Below are positions 24,483-33,936 of a stretch of 47,177 bases of DNA, one piece after another. Where the stretch lies: assembly GCF_026013605.1 (NCBI RefSeq), contig NZ_JAPDPJ010000051.1, forward strand, positions 1 to 47,177. Direction: 5' to 3'. Position numbers and translations under genes: made by a program. This stretch comes from Plebeiibacterium sediminum. Lineage in GTDB: Bacteria; Bacteroidota; Bacteroidia; Bacteroidales; Marinilabiliaceae. The stretch's first letter is position 1. Each line of letters begins with the position of its first letter. The notes below the pieces were generated by a model, which searched no databases, was not told the DNA's origin, and saw only the letters and a program-made list of their open reading frames with translations.

Positions 24483-27095
24483 TTATATATTGATACTTTG
24501 ATTTTTTTCTGTACTTAATTTTGTTGTAATTCTTGTTTTGATCTCATCTGAAATAACGACTCCTTCTTTGGATAGTGTTTTAATCAAATCCTGATGTTCT
24601 TCAGTAGGGTTAAATCCTTTAGATAGAATTTCACCTACCCCTTGACTGTCATTATTTTTTATTCTGTCCTTTAACTTCTCACTTAAGGCTACATCTATTT
24701 TTAATTTAGTTTTTTCCGTATTTTCTGATGATCTGAGGACTTGCTCTTTATTGCTTTCCTGACTTTTCCCTTGAGTCTTCATATCTTTTGTGACACCAAC
24801 GATATTCTCCAGTATTAACTCATTGGAATAGGTTTTACTGTTGATTGAATCCATCATTTGAATGGCTTCCTGGTTACTTAGAGCCACAATATTTGAATAC
24901 TCCAATCCTGTTTTATCTTTGGTGATATTGACATTGGCCATAAAATAGCCATGTTTACCTTTAAACACTCTGGGTAACATCTTCTCTCCATTGGCCAATC
25001 TATTCTTATCCCCATATGATAAAGCATAACCTCCAATGGTTTTGGGTACTCCAATTTCTTTTTCAGTTTTAATAACCACCCTATTCTGTGCCTTATCTAC
25101 TTGCAGATAGGCTTTAAAATCTTTATCCAGTTCCAGAGGGCCTAATACCTTTCCATTTTCCAGGTGTTGTTTCTCTTCTTTGGATAATTTGTATTTCAAT
25201 ATTTTGTCTTTGATAATCACCTCTGAGGGTCTGGCATAAGCTATTGATGGACTTAATACACCATCTTTATTTGGCTTTAGTTCTACAGAACCATCCATAA
25301 TCCCATTATTGGTCACCATATTTTTTAATAATATGGTCTCTCCATCAGCCAGTCGTTCCTGATCTTCCTTAGATAAATTGACGCCTTGAATTTGCTTGGG
25401 AATTCTATTAGATACCTCTATAGCTTTTGGTGCTAAAACCACCTTTTCCTCTTTCTCTTTGGAGGTCAAAGCAGACTCTTCCCCCTTCATCTTTGAAGAC
25501 GTTTGCTGTTTCTTCTTTTCTATACCCTTGTGATAAGCCTGTTGTTTACTGATATAATCCTTCTTATCGATAGTTTGCACATCATAGGTTTTTCTTTTGG
25601 CAGGTATCGATTTATAAGACAAATTACCGTCTTTACCTTTCTGCTTGACTTTAACTTCTACATTTTCAAATCCCTGGTAAGTAATTTTTATAAAGTCTCC
25701 TTTATGTATGTTGTTTTCCTCAATATTTCTTGAAAAATCCTTAGCCCAAAGGGTCCTTTCCTTTTGTGAATGATGGTCCTTGATTTGAAGAAAATAACTT
25801 TTTTCTCCTCCTTCTTCATGTTTATAGTTGGACCATCCAAAATGAATAAGTTCTCCGGCAATATCTTTAGGATCATACTTATAGTCATTCAATGTATTGG
25901 GAGTACTCCTTTCTATAGCATCCTCCTTTTTAGGGTCCTGTTTTTTGTTATTTTCAATAGTATTCATCTTCTTAGGATTGTTTGGATTTAAACTTTTTTT
26001 TTTCGAAGTATCAATAAGCTCATTCCAGTCTTTACCTGGTGCTTTATCAAGTATATAAATAGGCTCAAGCTGATAAGAAGCAATCAACTTATTTACAAGT
26101 GCTTTTAATTCCAAGATACTGGTGATCTCATATTTTTGTGCTGTTAATCCCTTTAATTTGATCTGCGCTTCTAAATAATCTTTTCTGGCAGTAATCAACT
26201 TTACCTTATCCTCACCTATCAAACCTCTAATCAATTTTAAATCAAAAGTGTATCCTGCAAAATCATTATCAAAAGAGGAGATGAGTCTTTTAAATGTTCC
26301 TTTCTGAATCATATCCACAATCATGTTTATCTGCTGATAACTTATGGTACCATTGGTAGAAAGCAGGAAATTATCTTTCCCCCCTTTTATTTGTTGGTAG
26401 GAAATCAAATCAATGGGACTCTCTCCCACCACTACATTCTTATGATGGGATTGATAATGTGAGGACCAAAAGGATTCAGCTTTTTTACTTCCGGCAGCAA
26501 AAAGTTTTTCTTCTGGATCCCTCATATCCAGACCAACCATCTGACCTTCCTTGGTACATGGAAAACCAGTCATCAGTGAACCATAATTGGATTTTGATTT
26601 ATAACTATAGCGCTGACAATTAATGATCGTACCCTTTAAAAGTTCATCATCTAATATCTTCTTTGTGATACCTCGACTCTCTAAATACGAGGTATCATGT
26701 AAGGTTTGGGGATTATAATTTTCATATTTAAAGACAGCGGCTTTACGATGGTTGATCTTGTCCAGTATTATTTTATCTTCCTTAGGTATATTTAAAAATT
26801 CCTTTAAAACATCCGCTGCCTTAGCAAAATCGGCACTGGTTTTTCTACTGGTATTAACAAAGCCTTCAATACGATTCGCCACTAAATTGATGATATTACC
26901 ATAATCATTATCATCATGGAGATTTTTATAAATTAAATCACCTGATTTACTATGTTTTAATACAAGAAGCTTATCACCATAAGGACCATTGAAAACAAAT
27001 TGTCTTGAGGATGATTTCTTAGGGTCTTTCTTATAGCCGTCTCTGGATAGATAGGCTATTAAATCTACTTTATTTTTTAACTCATTAAAATCCAT
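24483..27095 (-). CDS. Toprim (DUF3991) and DUF3945-type protein
   Basis: This protein of about 870 residues begins MDFNELKNKVDLIAYLSRDG. The open frame starts at a TTG five codons earlier. Residues near 1-80 resemble a primase-type N-terminal domain without zinc cysteines. The DUF3991-like part (YENYNPQTLHDTSYLESRGI) leads into a toprim fold, with VVVGESPIDL near 225 and SFDNDFAGY near 280 supplying the acidic metal ligands. The second half has three DUF3945-like repeats (IPKQIQGVNLSKEDQERLAD, KLSKEEKQHLENGKVL and VPKTIGGYALSYGDKNRLAN). It may be a primase or nuclease for the transferred strand, taking the place of TraP of CTnDOT. This is inference. Confidence 0.78.
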   Translation of the reverse strand: MDFNELKNKVDLIAYLSRDGYKKDPKKSSSRQFVFNGPYGDKLLVLKHSKSGDLIYKNLHDDNDYGNIINLVANRIEGFVNTSRKTSADFAKAADVLKEFLNIPKEDKIILDKINHRKAAVFKYENYNPQTLHDTSYLESRGITKKILDDELLKGTIINCQRYSYKSKSNYGSLMTGFPCTKEGQMVGLDMRDPEEKLFAAGSKKAESFWSSHYQSHHKNVVVGESPIDLISYQQIKGGKDNFLLSTNGTISYQQINMIVDMIQKGTFKRLISSFDNDFAGYTFDLKLIRGLIGEDKVKLITARKDYLEAQIKLKGLTAQKYEITSILELKALVNKLIASYQLEPIYILDKAPGKDWNELIDTSKKKSLNPNNPKKMNTIENNKKQDPKKEDAIERSTPNTLNDYKYDPKDIAGELIHFGWSNYKHEEGGEKSYFLQIKDHHSQKERTLWAKDFSRNIEENNIHKGDFIKITYQGFENVEVKVKQKGKDGNLSYKSIPAKRKTYDVQTIDKKDYISKQQAYHKGIEKKKQQTSSKMKGEESALTSKEKEEKVVLAPKAIEVSNRIPKQIQGVNLSKEDQERLADGETILLKNMVTNNGIMDGSVELKPNKDGVLSPSIAYARPSEVIIKDKILKYKLSKEEKQHLENGKVLGPLELDKDFKAYLQVDKAQNRVVIKTEKEIGVPKTIGGYALSYGDKNRLANGEKMLPRVFKGKHGYFMANVNITKDKTGLEYSNIVALSNQEAIQMMDSINSKTYSNELILENIVGVTKDMKTQGKSQESNKEQVLRSSENTEKTKLKIDVALSEKLKDRIKNNDSQGVGEILSKGFNPTEEHQDLIKTLSKEGVVISDEIKTRITTKLSTEKNQSINI

Positions 27096-27100
27096 AGTCT

Positions 27101-27937
27101 TTATATGCAATCTATTATGTCAACATCATATTTTTCACTTAACTCATGTATCAATTGCTTTAAAATCCGATCTTCTATTGTAAAGCAATATTTGCAGTTA
27201 AAAGGATATTCCTTTTCCTCATAGTCCTCAAGACAATCCATCTTTTCGCCATATACGGTCAAGCTATCCTGATGCCTTGATACCAGTGTAAAAGAAGGCG
27301 TATTACCATTCAGATAATGAATATTACCATAAAACCACAATAGAACCTGATTAAACCTTATATGCTCATATCCATACCGATCCATTCTTTCTGCAATAGA
27401 AGCATAATGTTCCTGAATCAAAACACTATTATAAAGGGGGGAGCGCTCTTGGATATCTTTAATATTAGAGGTTAATAGTAGTTTTAAATCTGGTTTCATA
27501 TCCTCCATTGCAGGAGACCAGCATGCCATTTGGTCCTTAGTATTAAAAACTGTTTTCCCATTAGATCCATAAGCATAGCCCTTAATACTTTTATTGTGAA
27601 ACAATAGCACAGAGTCCCGATCACGATAATCCTTCCAGAGCTCTTTATCCTGGGTTGGCTTAAAATCATACAGACTTAAAAACACATCTGCATATTTTAC
27701 CTCCCTTATGGAATCATCCATTTCCTTTCGCCCCTTAATATTTTTAGGTGAATCAAAATAGAAAGCCAGCGAATCTTTATCAAAGAGTTCTCTTTTCTCA
27801 CGATGAATCACAATAGGCCCAAGCTCTGTTAGAAAAAGATATAAGGATTCCTGACCATCCGAATAATGAATATATTCCGATAGGATCATCTCTTTACTGT
27901 AGCCTTTAGATTCTAGTATACAATTCAATTCATTCAT
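27101..27937 (-). CDS. Unknown 278-residue operon protein
   Basis: The soluble protein begins MNELNCILESKGYSKEMIL. The open frame reaches 27964 through a TTG inside the coupling-protein gene, so the ATG at 27937 is preferred. It contains aromatic and charged segments (DSIREVKYADVFLSLYDFKP, WKDYRDRDSVLLFH) but no motif I can name. FNCKYCF near the end has a CxxC pair, too little for a zinc-finger call. It is embedded between the coupling protein and the toprim protein and is presumably an element-specific transfer accessory. Confidence 0.65.
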   Translation of the reverse strand: MNELNCILESKGYSKEMILSEYIHYSDGQESLYLFLTELGPIVIHREKRELFDKDSLAFYFDSPKNIKGRKEMDDSIREVKYADVFLSLYDFKPTQDKELWKDYRDRDSVLLFHNKSIKGYAYGSNGKTVFNTKDQMACWSPAMEDMKPDLKLLLTSNIKDIQERSPLYNSVLIQEHYASIAERMDRYGYEHIRFNQVLLWFYGNIHYLNGNTPSFTLVSRHQDSLTVYGEKMDCLEDYEEKEYPFNCKYCFTIEDRILKQLIHELSEKYDVDIIDCI

Positions 27938-27948
27938 AAGACAAGGTA

Positions 27949-29817
27949 TTAGGCTGTGGTACAATATTCTGATATATAGGAATCAACTTCCTCAATGATG
28001 CGTTTGTAATTCTTATTTACAATGGCTTCTACTTCTTCTTTGGAAAACTCAAGGCCATCCTTTTTTAGTAATTCTCTATTAAATGCCGGTATCTCTTTTA
28101 GCTCAAAATGCTGCTCTTTAGTCTGCACAGAGAAAAATGGTGGTTCTCCTCCTGTGACCATACCTGTAAAATGCCCTGGCTTTTGTCCTGTAATATCATT
28201 TACCCTGATGACTTTATCATATTGTTTTCTCACACTTTTCGAGGTGGAGGATTCATTATAAGAATGAGACAGATCATCCTTTTTATATTCCCCCATCATC
28301 CGAACTACTTTTTCTGCAGAATCCACGGATGTTTTACCACAAAAGATATTACTACAGTTATCCTGAATGATACGCGCCCGATCTTTTCCATAGGCTTCTT
28401 CCAATTGGGCAAATGTTTGTAGGGCCAGATAGGTTACCACTCCCTTTTTTCGAGCTTCAGCAGGAAGGGTTTCCAGCTTATCAATATAAATAGTTGGAAG
28501 CTCGTCGGCCATAAAGATGGATTTGTTTTTGCCAAGCTGATTCATTTGCATTCTACACACCTGTATAATACTTCCAATTATAGGGGTATGCACACCTCTT
28601 TGACCTGGAGAATTTCCCAGGCATAGCATAATTGGATGATCCTTATGGGTGATATCCAAGCCCATCTCTTCTCCATGTTTAGGGGCTAGCACATAATAAC
28701 TTTCCTTGGTCCTAAGCTTAGCCACACTAAATTGTGTGGATCCTTCTGCCCCTGCAGCTTGTCCTCCTGCGCCTTGTTTGGTAAAAGGAGATATCACAGG
28801 CCGAATGTAAGGCGCTACCTCTTTATCCTGAAGTAAGATTCGCATAGCAGTCTCAAAGTCATTTAAAAGAAATTCTGTGACATGAGGTATGGTAGCCAAT
28901 TGGGGTCTGGAATGTACAAAATGCCACACTGTACCTGCAAAGGCATAGATGGCATTGTCTGCCCAGAAATCTCTTTTAGTAGCCCATTCTTTATTCAGAT
29001 TCACCATGATGGCAATACTTATCTCCAACGCATCATCAAAGGATTTGATATATTTAGGGGAGATGGGATTTACCTTGACTGTTCTGGGAAGATTCGTCAG
29101 ATTGATAAATGCAAACTTGACTTTAGAGTGGCTATTTAATAATGCCGTATACACTACTTTGGTTAATAGACCTCCTTTTTCATTTAGGTTACCTTCATAA
29201 TCATATACCAATCCGGCATAGCCTCTTTTTGCAAACTCAAATATATGGGGAATCACCATACTAAAAGATTTACCGGATCCTGCTGCCCCTTCTACCCAAA
29301 TACCGGCAGCGGCATTGGGAATCCATAAAGTACCCTTGTCCTTGGTCTGCACAGGTAATGGATTTTCTCCTTTCTCACGATTTATGCCTAATGGTTTCTG
29401 ATCCGATAAGGCAATGCTTGACAGATGTGATGCTGCAAGGGGTAATAGAACTATGGTGAAAACAAACACCATAGGATAGAGATATATGGCATAGAAGTCG
29501 GATGCTGTATATCCTTTAAAAAACGCGATCATCAAAATAGGTACTGCAATAAGGGCCACCTGTGTGGTTTTACTTTTTTCCTTGAACTTTTGAAAAAAAG
29601 TAGTGGCTATAATTAAGGCAACAACCATAAGTCTAAGTAGGGTTAAATGCTGCGAAGTATTGATTTTGGAGAGTACTTTAAACAATAAGTCCACTCCTGC
29701 ACTTTGATGAAAGTGGATAAGTTCATATACCGCAATCCAATGAAAAACCAATAAGAAAACGCTAATGATAATCCCACTGATACAGATCCATATGATATTT
29801 TTCTTTTCCTGATCCAT
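27949..29817 (-). CDS. Type IV coupling protein (VirD4/TraG family)
   Basis: This 622-residue ATPase connects the relaxosome to the secretion channel and pumps DNA. Four membrane helices occupy about 9-30, 58-75, 84-101 and 108-132. Walker A is GAAGSGKS at 177-184, and VYDYEGNLNEKGG follows. Walker B is SIFMADELPTIYID. AEARKKGVVTYLALQTFAQL is the usual conserved segment of the coupling ATPase, and NCSNIFCGKTSVDSAEKVVR lies near the C-terminus. In Bacteroides elements this gene is often called mobC, a name that clashes with the accessory gene at 6897. It lies 4 nt after traN, inside the operon rather than next to the relaxase. Confidence 0.92.
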   Translation of the reverse strand: MDQEKKNIIWICISGIIISVFLLVFHWIAVYELIHFHQSAGVDLLFKVLSKINTSQHLTLLRLMVVALIIATTFFQKFKEKSKTTQVALIAVPILMIAFFKGYTASDFYAIYLYPMVFVFTIVLLPLAASHLSSIALSDQKPLGINREKGENPLPVQTKDKGTLWIPNAAAGIWVEGAAGSGKSFSMVIPHIFEFAKRGYAGLVYDYEGNLNEKGGLLTKVVYTALLNSHSKVKFAFINLTNLPRTVKVNPISPKYIKSFDDALEISIAIMVNLNKEWATKRDFWADNAIYAFAGTVWHFVHSRPQLATIPHVTEFLLNDFETAMRILLQDKEVAPYIRPVISPFTKQGAGGQAAGAEGSTQFSVAKLRTKESYYVLAPKHGEEMGLDITHKDHPIMLCLGNSPGQRGVHTPIIGSIIQVCRMQMNQLGKNKSIFMADELPTIYIDKLETLPAEARKKGVVTYLALQTFAQLEEAYGKDRARIIQDNCSNIFCGKTSVDSAEKVVRMMGEYKKDDLSHSYNESSTSKSVRKQYDKVIRVNDITGQKPGHFTGMVTGGEPPFFSVQTKEQHFELKEIPAFNRELLKKDGLEFSKEEVEAIVNKNYKRIIEEVDSYISEYCTTA

Positions 29818-29821
29818 ATCT

Positions 29822-30688
29822 TTAGTTTTTAATGATCTGCGCTTTTACAATTTGCTGGGGATTGATTTTAAGTTCAATCATCCGCTCCCCTTCCTTTTCC
29901 CATAGGTTGACGATCAGGTTCTTCTTTTTATCCAGGGTAAATTTGTCAAATACCGCAATCACCTTATCTTCCTTTGAGGATTGTATTTCATTGAAGGCTT
30001 GATAAGTATAATAAGGCTTAACCGTCTCATCTACCACCACACCTTGCTTTTTCCCTTTTCCTTTTAGTTTGATTAGATAACCCAAATAACCGATTTCATA
30101 TTTTACATTAGATTGGTTTTTAATGCTGAATTTAAGGTAGAGCTTGTCCTGTTTGACGTAGATATTATCCAGTTGAAAGATGATACCTAAGGCAGCATTT
30201 GCCGATAAAAAGGAATGTTCTGTTTTTTCATATAAATCTTTACACACGTATGCAACATACTTATCCTCGGATAATTCAATCATATCCTTTTCTTCGTTTT
30301 TTTCTGAAGTATTAGCCGGAGTGGTCGCGATCTTTTTAAACTGAACAGCATCCTGTTTTTCTATGGTAATCAATTGATTTTCCGGAAAAGCATTATAGGT
30401 TAATATAAAATTATAATAAGCTTTCTCGGTCTCAACAAAAAGATTGGTATTTTGAAAATGGGCGATTCCTGCCGCCAATTTCAACCTGTTTTTACTGGGT
30501 TGCTCAGACAAGATATCTTCATATTCTCCCGTCTTACCCAGTCCAATATCATAGCTAATGATATTCGAAGGGAAAATCACATGGATTGTAGTAGTCAACC
30601 CGACTTCTATAGTTTTATATTTCTTGTTTTCAGCAAAGCATAAGGTCTGAATAAAAACAAGCATGAGGATAAAATAGCTTTGTCTCAT
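29822..30688 (-). CDS. traN: TraN conjugal transfer protein (VirB9-like)
   Basis: This 288-residue protein has a clear signal peptide (MRQSYFILMLVFIQTLCFAE). The TraN/DUF4138 pattern of Bacteroidota elements is visible: TTTIHVIFPSNIISYDIGLG, then LAAGIAHFQNTNLFVETEKA, and a beta-rich C-terminal half. By position and fold it corresponds to VirB9, the periplasmic part of the outer-membrane core. The traM-traN-coupling protein order supports this. Confidence 0.88.
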   Translation of the reverse strand: MRQSYFILMLVFIQTLCFAENKKYKTIEVGLTTTIHVIFPSNIISYDIGLGKTGEYEDILSEQPSKNRLKLAAGIAHFQNTNLFVETEKAYYNFILTYNAFPENQLITIEKQDAVQFKKIATTPANTSEKNEEKDMIELSEDKYVAYVCKDLYEKTEHSFLSANAALGIIFQLDNIYVKQDKLYLKFSIKNQSNVKYEIGYLGYLIKLKGKGKKQGVVVDETVKPYYTYQAFNEIQSSKEDKVIAVFDKFTLDKKKNLIVNLWEKEGERMIELKINPQQIVKAQIIKN

Positions 30689-30692
30689 ATTG

Positions 30693-31754
30693 TTAGGATT
30701 TTTGCTTTAATACCATTTTAGTGCCTTTTCTTAGCTCAACCACAGGATCGGAAATCTTTTTTCGCGTGGCGGCTTGTGTCAGGGCTCCTAAATAGGGAAC
30801 ATTAACAGTTTGGGCCACTTCATCCACAATAGTAGCTGTGGCATCATTTTTAATCTCGTAGTTGATCTCGTTATTCAAGGATAAGCCCTGGTTACCAGTT
30901 AGGGTATAAGCGTATAAATCGCAGTAGGTGGTACTCTCTCCCACCTGAAGCGCTTCAACGATGATATCCATTCTATTTTTGGATAGTCTTACATTTCCCT
31001 CTACAATGGTATTGGATGGAATTGTTTTTCCATTTAAACTGCCGGATTCAATAGTCCGTAATAAAATGATATCCCCCGTTTTTACTTTCTGGGTTTGCAA
31101 TATGGCCACTTTTAATCCTGGCTTCATCCCGGCATCATCGCTAACCTGATCGTTGTGAGCACTCACACTTCTCCCCTCCTCTTTAAAATTACTGGCAAAC
31201 CCTACCCTACGAACTGTTTTTGCTTCTACCTCCTCAGATGATACTCCCTTTATTGAGGGGGATTGAAGATTGTTAGTTGTAGTGTATTTAGAATGAGTTA
31301 CAATCGTTTTCTTTGAACTAATTGCAGACTCTGTATTCTCCAACTCCTTTTGATCACTACTGTTGGATAAGGTGGATTGTTTAAAATAAGACGTTTTAAC
31401 AGGCTGAGGATCATCTTTATAAACGATGGCTTTAGATGTTCCATCTTTATGAATCTCCTTCTCCCCCTTAAGAAGAATGGTATCTTGCTCAGGATGATAG
31501 GTATCCTGATCTATCTGATTGTTCAAATAATCACTGAAGGAATAATCGGATACTTCTCTTTTATAGTTTCTTTGTTTTTTTCGAAGTTGCTCCAATTGAG
31601 AATCTTCATTGCTCTCAATATGCTTTATCTTTCCCGAAGGAGATACCTTTGTCAAGGATGGTTCGGGTTTATACTCTAAATAAGCAAATAAGGCCACTAA
31701 TACGCCTCCAATAAGGGCAATACCTACCTTTACTTTTTTATCCTGAAAATCCAT
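30693..31754 (-). CDS. traM: TraM conjugal transfer protein (VirB10-like)
   Basis: This 353-residue protein has one membrane helix near the start (VGIALIGGVLVALFAYLEY, about 9-27). A long, low-complexity polar linker with KKQRNYKREVSDYSF follows, then a C-terminal globular part (GDIILLRTIESGSLNGKTIP) typical of TraM. TraM spans the periplasm like VirB10, joining the inner and outer membrane complexes. It is followed by traN after 4 nt and preceded by traK after 1 nt. Confidence 0.88.
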   Translation of the reverse strand: MDFQDKKVKVGIALIGGVLVALFAYLEYKPEPSLTKVSPSGKIKHIESNEDSQLEQLRKKQRNYKREVSDYSFSDYLNNQIDQDTYHPEQDTILLKGEKEIHKDGTSKAIVYKDDPQPVKTSYFKQSTLSNSSDQKELENTESAISSKKTIVTHSKYTTTNNLQSPSIKGVSSEEVEAKTVRRVGFASNFKEEGRSVSAHNDQVSDDAGMKPGLKVAILQTQKVKTGDIILLRTIESGSLNGKTIPSNTIVEGNVRLSKNRMDIIVEALQVGESTTYCDLYAYTLTGNQGLSLNNEINYEIKNDATATIVDEVAQTVNVPYLGALTQAATRKKISDPVVELRKGTKMVLKQKS

Positions 31755-31755
31755 A

Positions 31756-32358
31756 TTAATAGTCTAAAACTTTATTATTAAAACAATCCACTTCATCCAA
31801 AACAATAGCCAGTGGATTCTTGTCTGCACGCGAGTTCAAATCTTTACTCTTAAAACGGATATACATATTGCGTTTAAGATCTTTGGTCTTGGTGATGATA
31901 ATTTGTTTGCCAAAGACATAGCCCGTGTAGTCATCCTCCATCAAAACCGAATCAATCTGACACTGATAGACCCATCCTTTCTCTTTGATATTTTGTTGCA
32001 TCCCTTCATCATCATAGCCTATTAGTACATTTTCAGAACAGTTTCCACATAACTCCAGGGCTTCACGAATATTTGACTCCTGATTATACCGGTCTGCAGC
32101 ATACCTGGATTTATAAAACATCTTGGCCGCAAGGATTCTTTCATAGATCCGATCTTTATATTGGAATCCTTGTTTGAGCTCCGCCTTATAGGCTTTTCCA
32201 TCGACAGCAATCCATGTGGTATTGGTAAATTTTTGAATCAGTCGATAATTGTAATACACAGAGATACCTACTACTGCAGACATACCCATAATTCCTATTA
32301 AAAATAGTATTTTAAAGGTCTTATGTTCTTTTCTATAACTATTGATTTCGTTCAGCAT
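31756..32358 (-). CDS. traK: TraK conjugal transfer protein (VirB8-like)
   Basis: This 200-residue protein has a short cytoplasmic start, one membrane helix at about 18-36 (ILFLIGIMGMSAVVGISVYY), then a periplasmic domain with WIAVDGKAYKAELKQG and the alternating pattern of VirB8-like proteins. It lies between traJ and traM, as in CTnDOT. It is thought to nucleate channel assembly. Confidence 0.88.
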   Translation of the reverse strand: MLNEINSYRKEHKTFKILFLIGIMGMSAVVGISVYYNYRLIQKFTNTTWIAVDGKAYKAELKQGFQYKDRIYERILAAKMFYKSRYAADRYNQESNIREALELCGNCSENVLIGYDDEGMQQNIKEKGWVYQCQIDSVLMEDDYTGYVFGKQIIITKTKDLKRNMYIRFKSKDLNSRADKNPLAIVLDEVDCFNNKVLDY

Positions 32359-32366
32359 AATATCTT

Positions 32367-33326
32367 TTATTTTACACTCATCGCATCTCTGGATGCATCA
32401 CTTATATTATCTACATTATTGGATCCCGCATTTGCTCCTGCCACACTTCCCATCTTACTGAGTACTGAGGTCACTCCTTTCCCCATGGCCATAGTTGCCA
32501 ATTGTCCCGTTTGGCTTAAGAACCTTCCAGCATCTGCATTTCCAACTACTTTACCTGCAATCCAAAATGGAAGGAGGTACAGGATAATCATCGTGGTGTT
32601 AATGATGTTATGTGTCATGATATTTTCAAGACCGGTTTTCTCTATCACTTCAGCAAAGTGTGCGATGTTGATTCCTTCCAAAATATTATACACTGTGGGA
32701 ATAAAAAGCATGGTAATCCATGTGGAAAGCCAGGAATAAAACTTACTTTCAAATCCAGGAAGAATGGAAAACAGGATGGCAAAGGGCCCCAGGACATAAA
32801 AGACCTTAATCAACACATTGGTCAATGCGGCCACGATACCTCTTATGGTTAATAGTAATAGATCGGAGCCCATAACTCCAGTCACCTGTGTTAATAGGAA
32901 GGTTTTTATGGTGGCTTTTAAGGTAGCCCATTCAGCCTGAATCCATTCCATGGTGGATAAATCCGGTTCACCATTTTCTTCAATAACCTTCTGCTTGGCC
33001 TGGTCCCCTTGTTCTTTGATATATGCAGTCATTATTTGAGTCTTACTTAGTTTAGGCTTGGAATACTCATACATAATCCCCATTAATGAGCTGGTAGTCA
33101 CAGCCAGCGGGATATACCATACCAAACAAAAAGCAAGAACCACAACTCTTGATATCTTGGAGACATCAATGGGTTTCATTCCTTTACTTTTAAATAAGGT
33201 AACCGCCATATTATAGACAAAGGCAATGGCAATAAACAATGCTTTAAAGCTTAAACAGACCAGAATGATCTCTGCGGTATATTTAGTGAGCCATCCTGTT
33301 ATTCGTGGAAAATCAAATAGTTCCAT
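32367..33326 (-). CDS. traJ: TraJ conjugal transfer protein (VirB6-like)
   Basis: This 319-residue polytopic membrane protein has several hydrophobic segments, including ILVCLSFKALFIAIAFVYNM, VVLAFCLVWYIPLAVTTSSL, VFYVLGPFAILFSILPGF and MIILYLLPFWIAGKVVGNAD. The FAILFSILPGFESKFYSWLS segment is characteristic of TraJ/VirB6-like channel proteins. It is flanked by traI and traK with gaps of a few nucleotides. Confidence 0.9.
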   Translation of the reverse strand: MELFDFPRITGWLTKYTAEIILVCLSFKALFIAIAFVYNMAVTLFKSKGMKPIDVSKISRVVVLAFCLVWYIPLAVTTSSLMGIMYEYSKPKLSKTQIMTAYIKEQGDQAKQKVIEENGEPDLSTMEWIQAEWATLKATIKTFLLTQVTGVMGSDLLLLTIRGIVAALTNVLIKVFYVLGPFAILFSILPGFESKFYSWLSTWITMLFIPTVYNILEGINIAHFAEVIEKTGLENIMTHNIINTTMIILYLLPFWIAGKVVGNADAGRFLSQTGQLATMAMGKGVTSVLSKMGSVAGANAGSNNVDNISDASRDAMSVK

Positions 33327-33330
33327 AGTT

Positions 33331-33936
33331 TTAGTTATATAGGTCGATTATAGATTTTACATACTCCTGTTTGGACTCTGATTCCAGATTCTCTTTGGCA
33401 TTGATATAATTATGCACATAGATTTCTCTTTCCAAGGACATGTTTAGGGCCTTAAAATTAAGCTGGCTTTCTGTAAAATTATCCAATGCCACAGATACAA
33501 TACTCCACCTTTCGGCCTGGGTCATCTTGGTACCTTTGGTTAAAACTGAATTGAGTTGATCGACGGCCAGCTGCAATTTTCGAATATTGATCTGGTATTG
33601 GAAGTTCCCCAGGCACGAGTTCGTTATCCCTAAGTCGACAGCGACCTCCAGATTCATCTGGAGGTTTTGGATCATACAAGTCGTGGATTCAATGATTTTA
33701 ATTAACTCAATAACCGAGGCCGTCTTTTTTATCCAGGATACATTCTCCTTGACTTCTTCAACGGTACTGGCTATTTTCTTTAACTTAGCTAAGGTGGTTC
33801 CCAGGTTGAGCAGTTCACCGGTAGTTTTAGCGGCTTGTACTAAATTTACCGGATCATGAACAATGGCCTGTCCTTGGATCTGATGGGTCATAAAAAGCAA
33901 AAGCAAACTGATAATAAGGGTTTTTAGTAGGTTCAT
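33331..33936 (-). CDS. traI: TraI conjugal transfer protein (DUF4141)
   Basis: This 201-residue exported protein has a signal peptide (MNLLKTLIISLLLLFMTHQI, cut near GQA). The body is helical and probably coiled (LAKLKKIASTVEEVKENVSW). Location, size and pattern match TraI/DUF4141 of Bacteroidota elements, usually compared with VirB5. The ATG overlaps the traG stop (ATGA). Confidence 0.85.
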   Translation of the reverse strand: MNLLKTLIISLLLLFMTHQIQGQAIVHDPVNLVQAAKTTGELLNLGTTLAKLKKIASTVEEVKENVSWIKKTASVIELIKIIESTTCMIQNLQMNLEVAVDLGITNSCLGNFQYQINIRKLQLAVDQLNSVLTKGTKMTQAERWSIVSVALDNFTESQLNFKALNMSLEREIYVHNYINAKENLESESKQEYVKSIIDLYN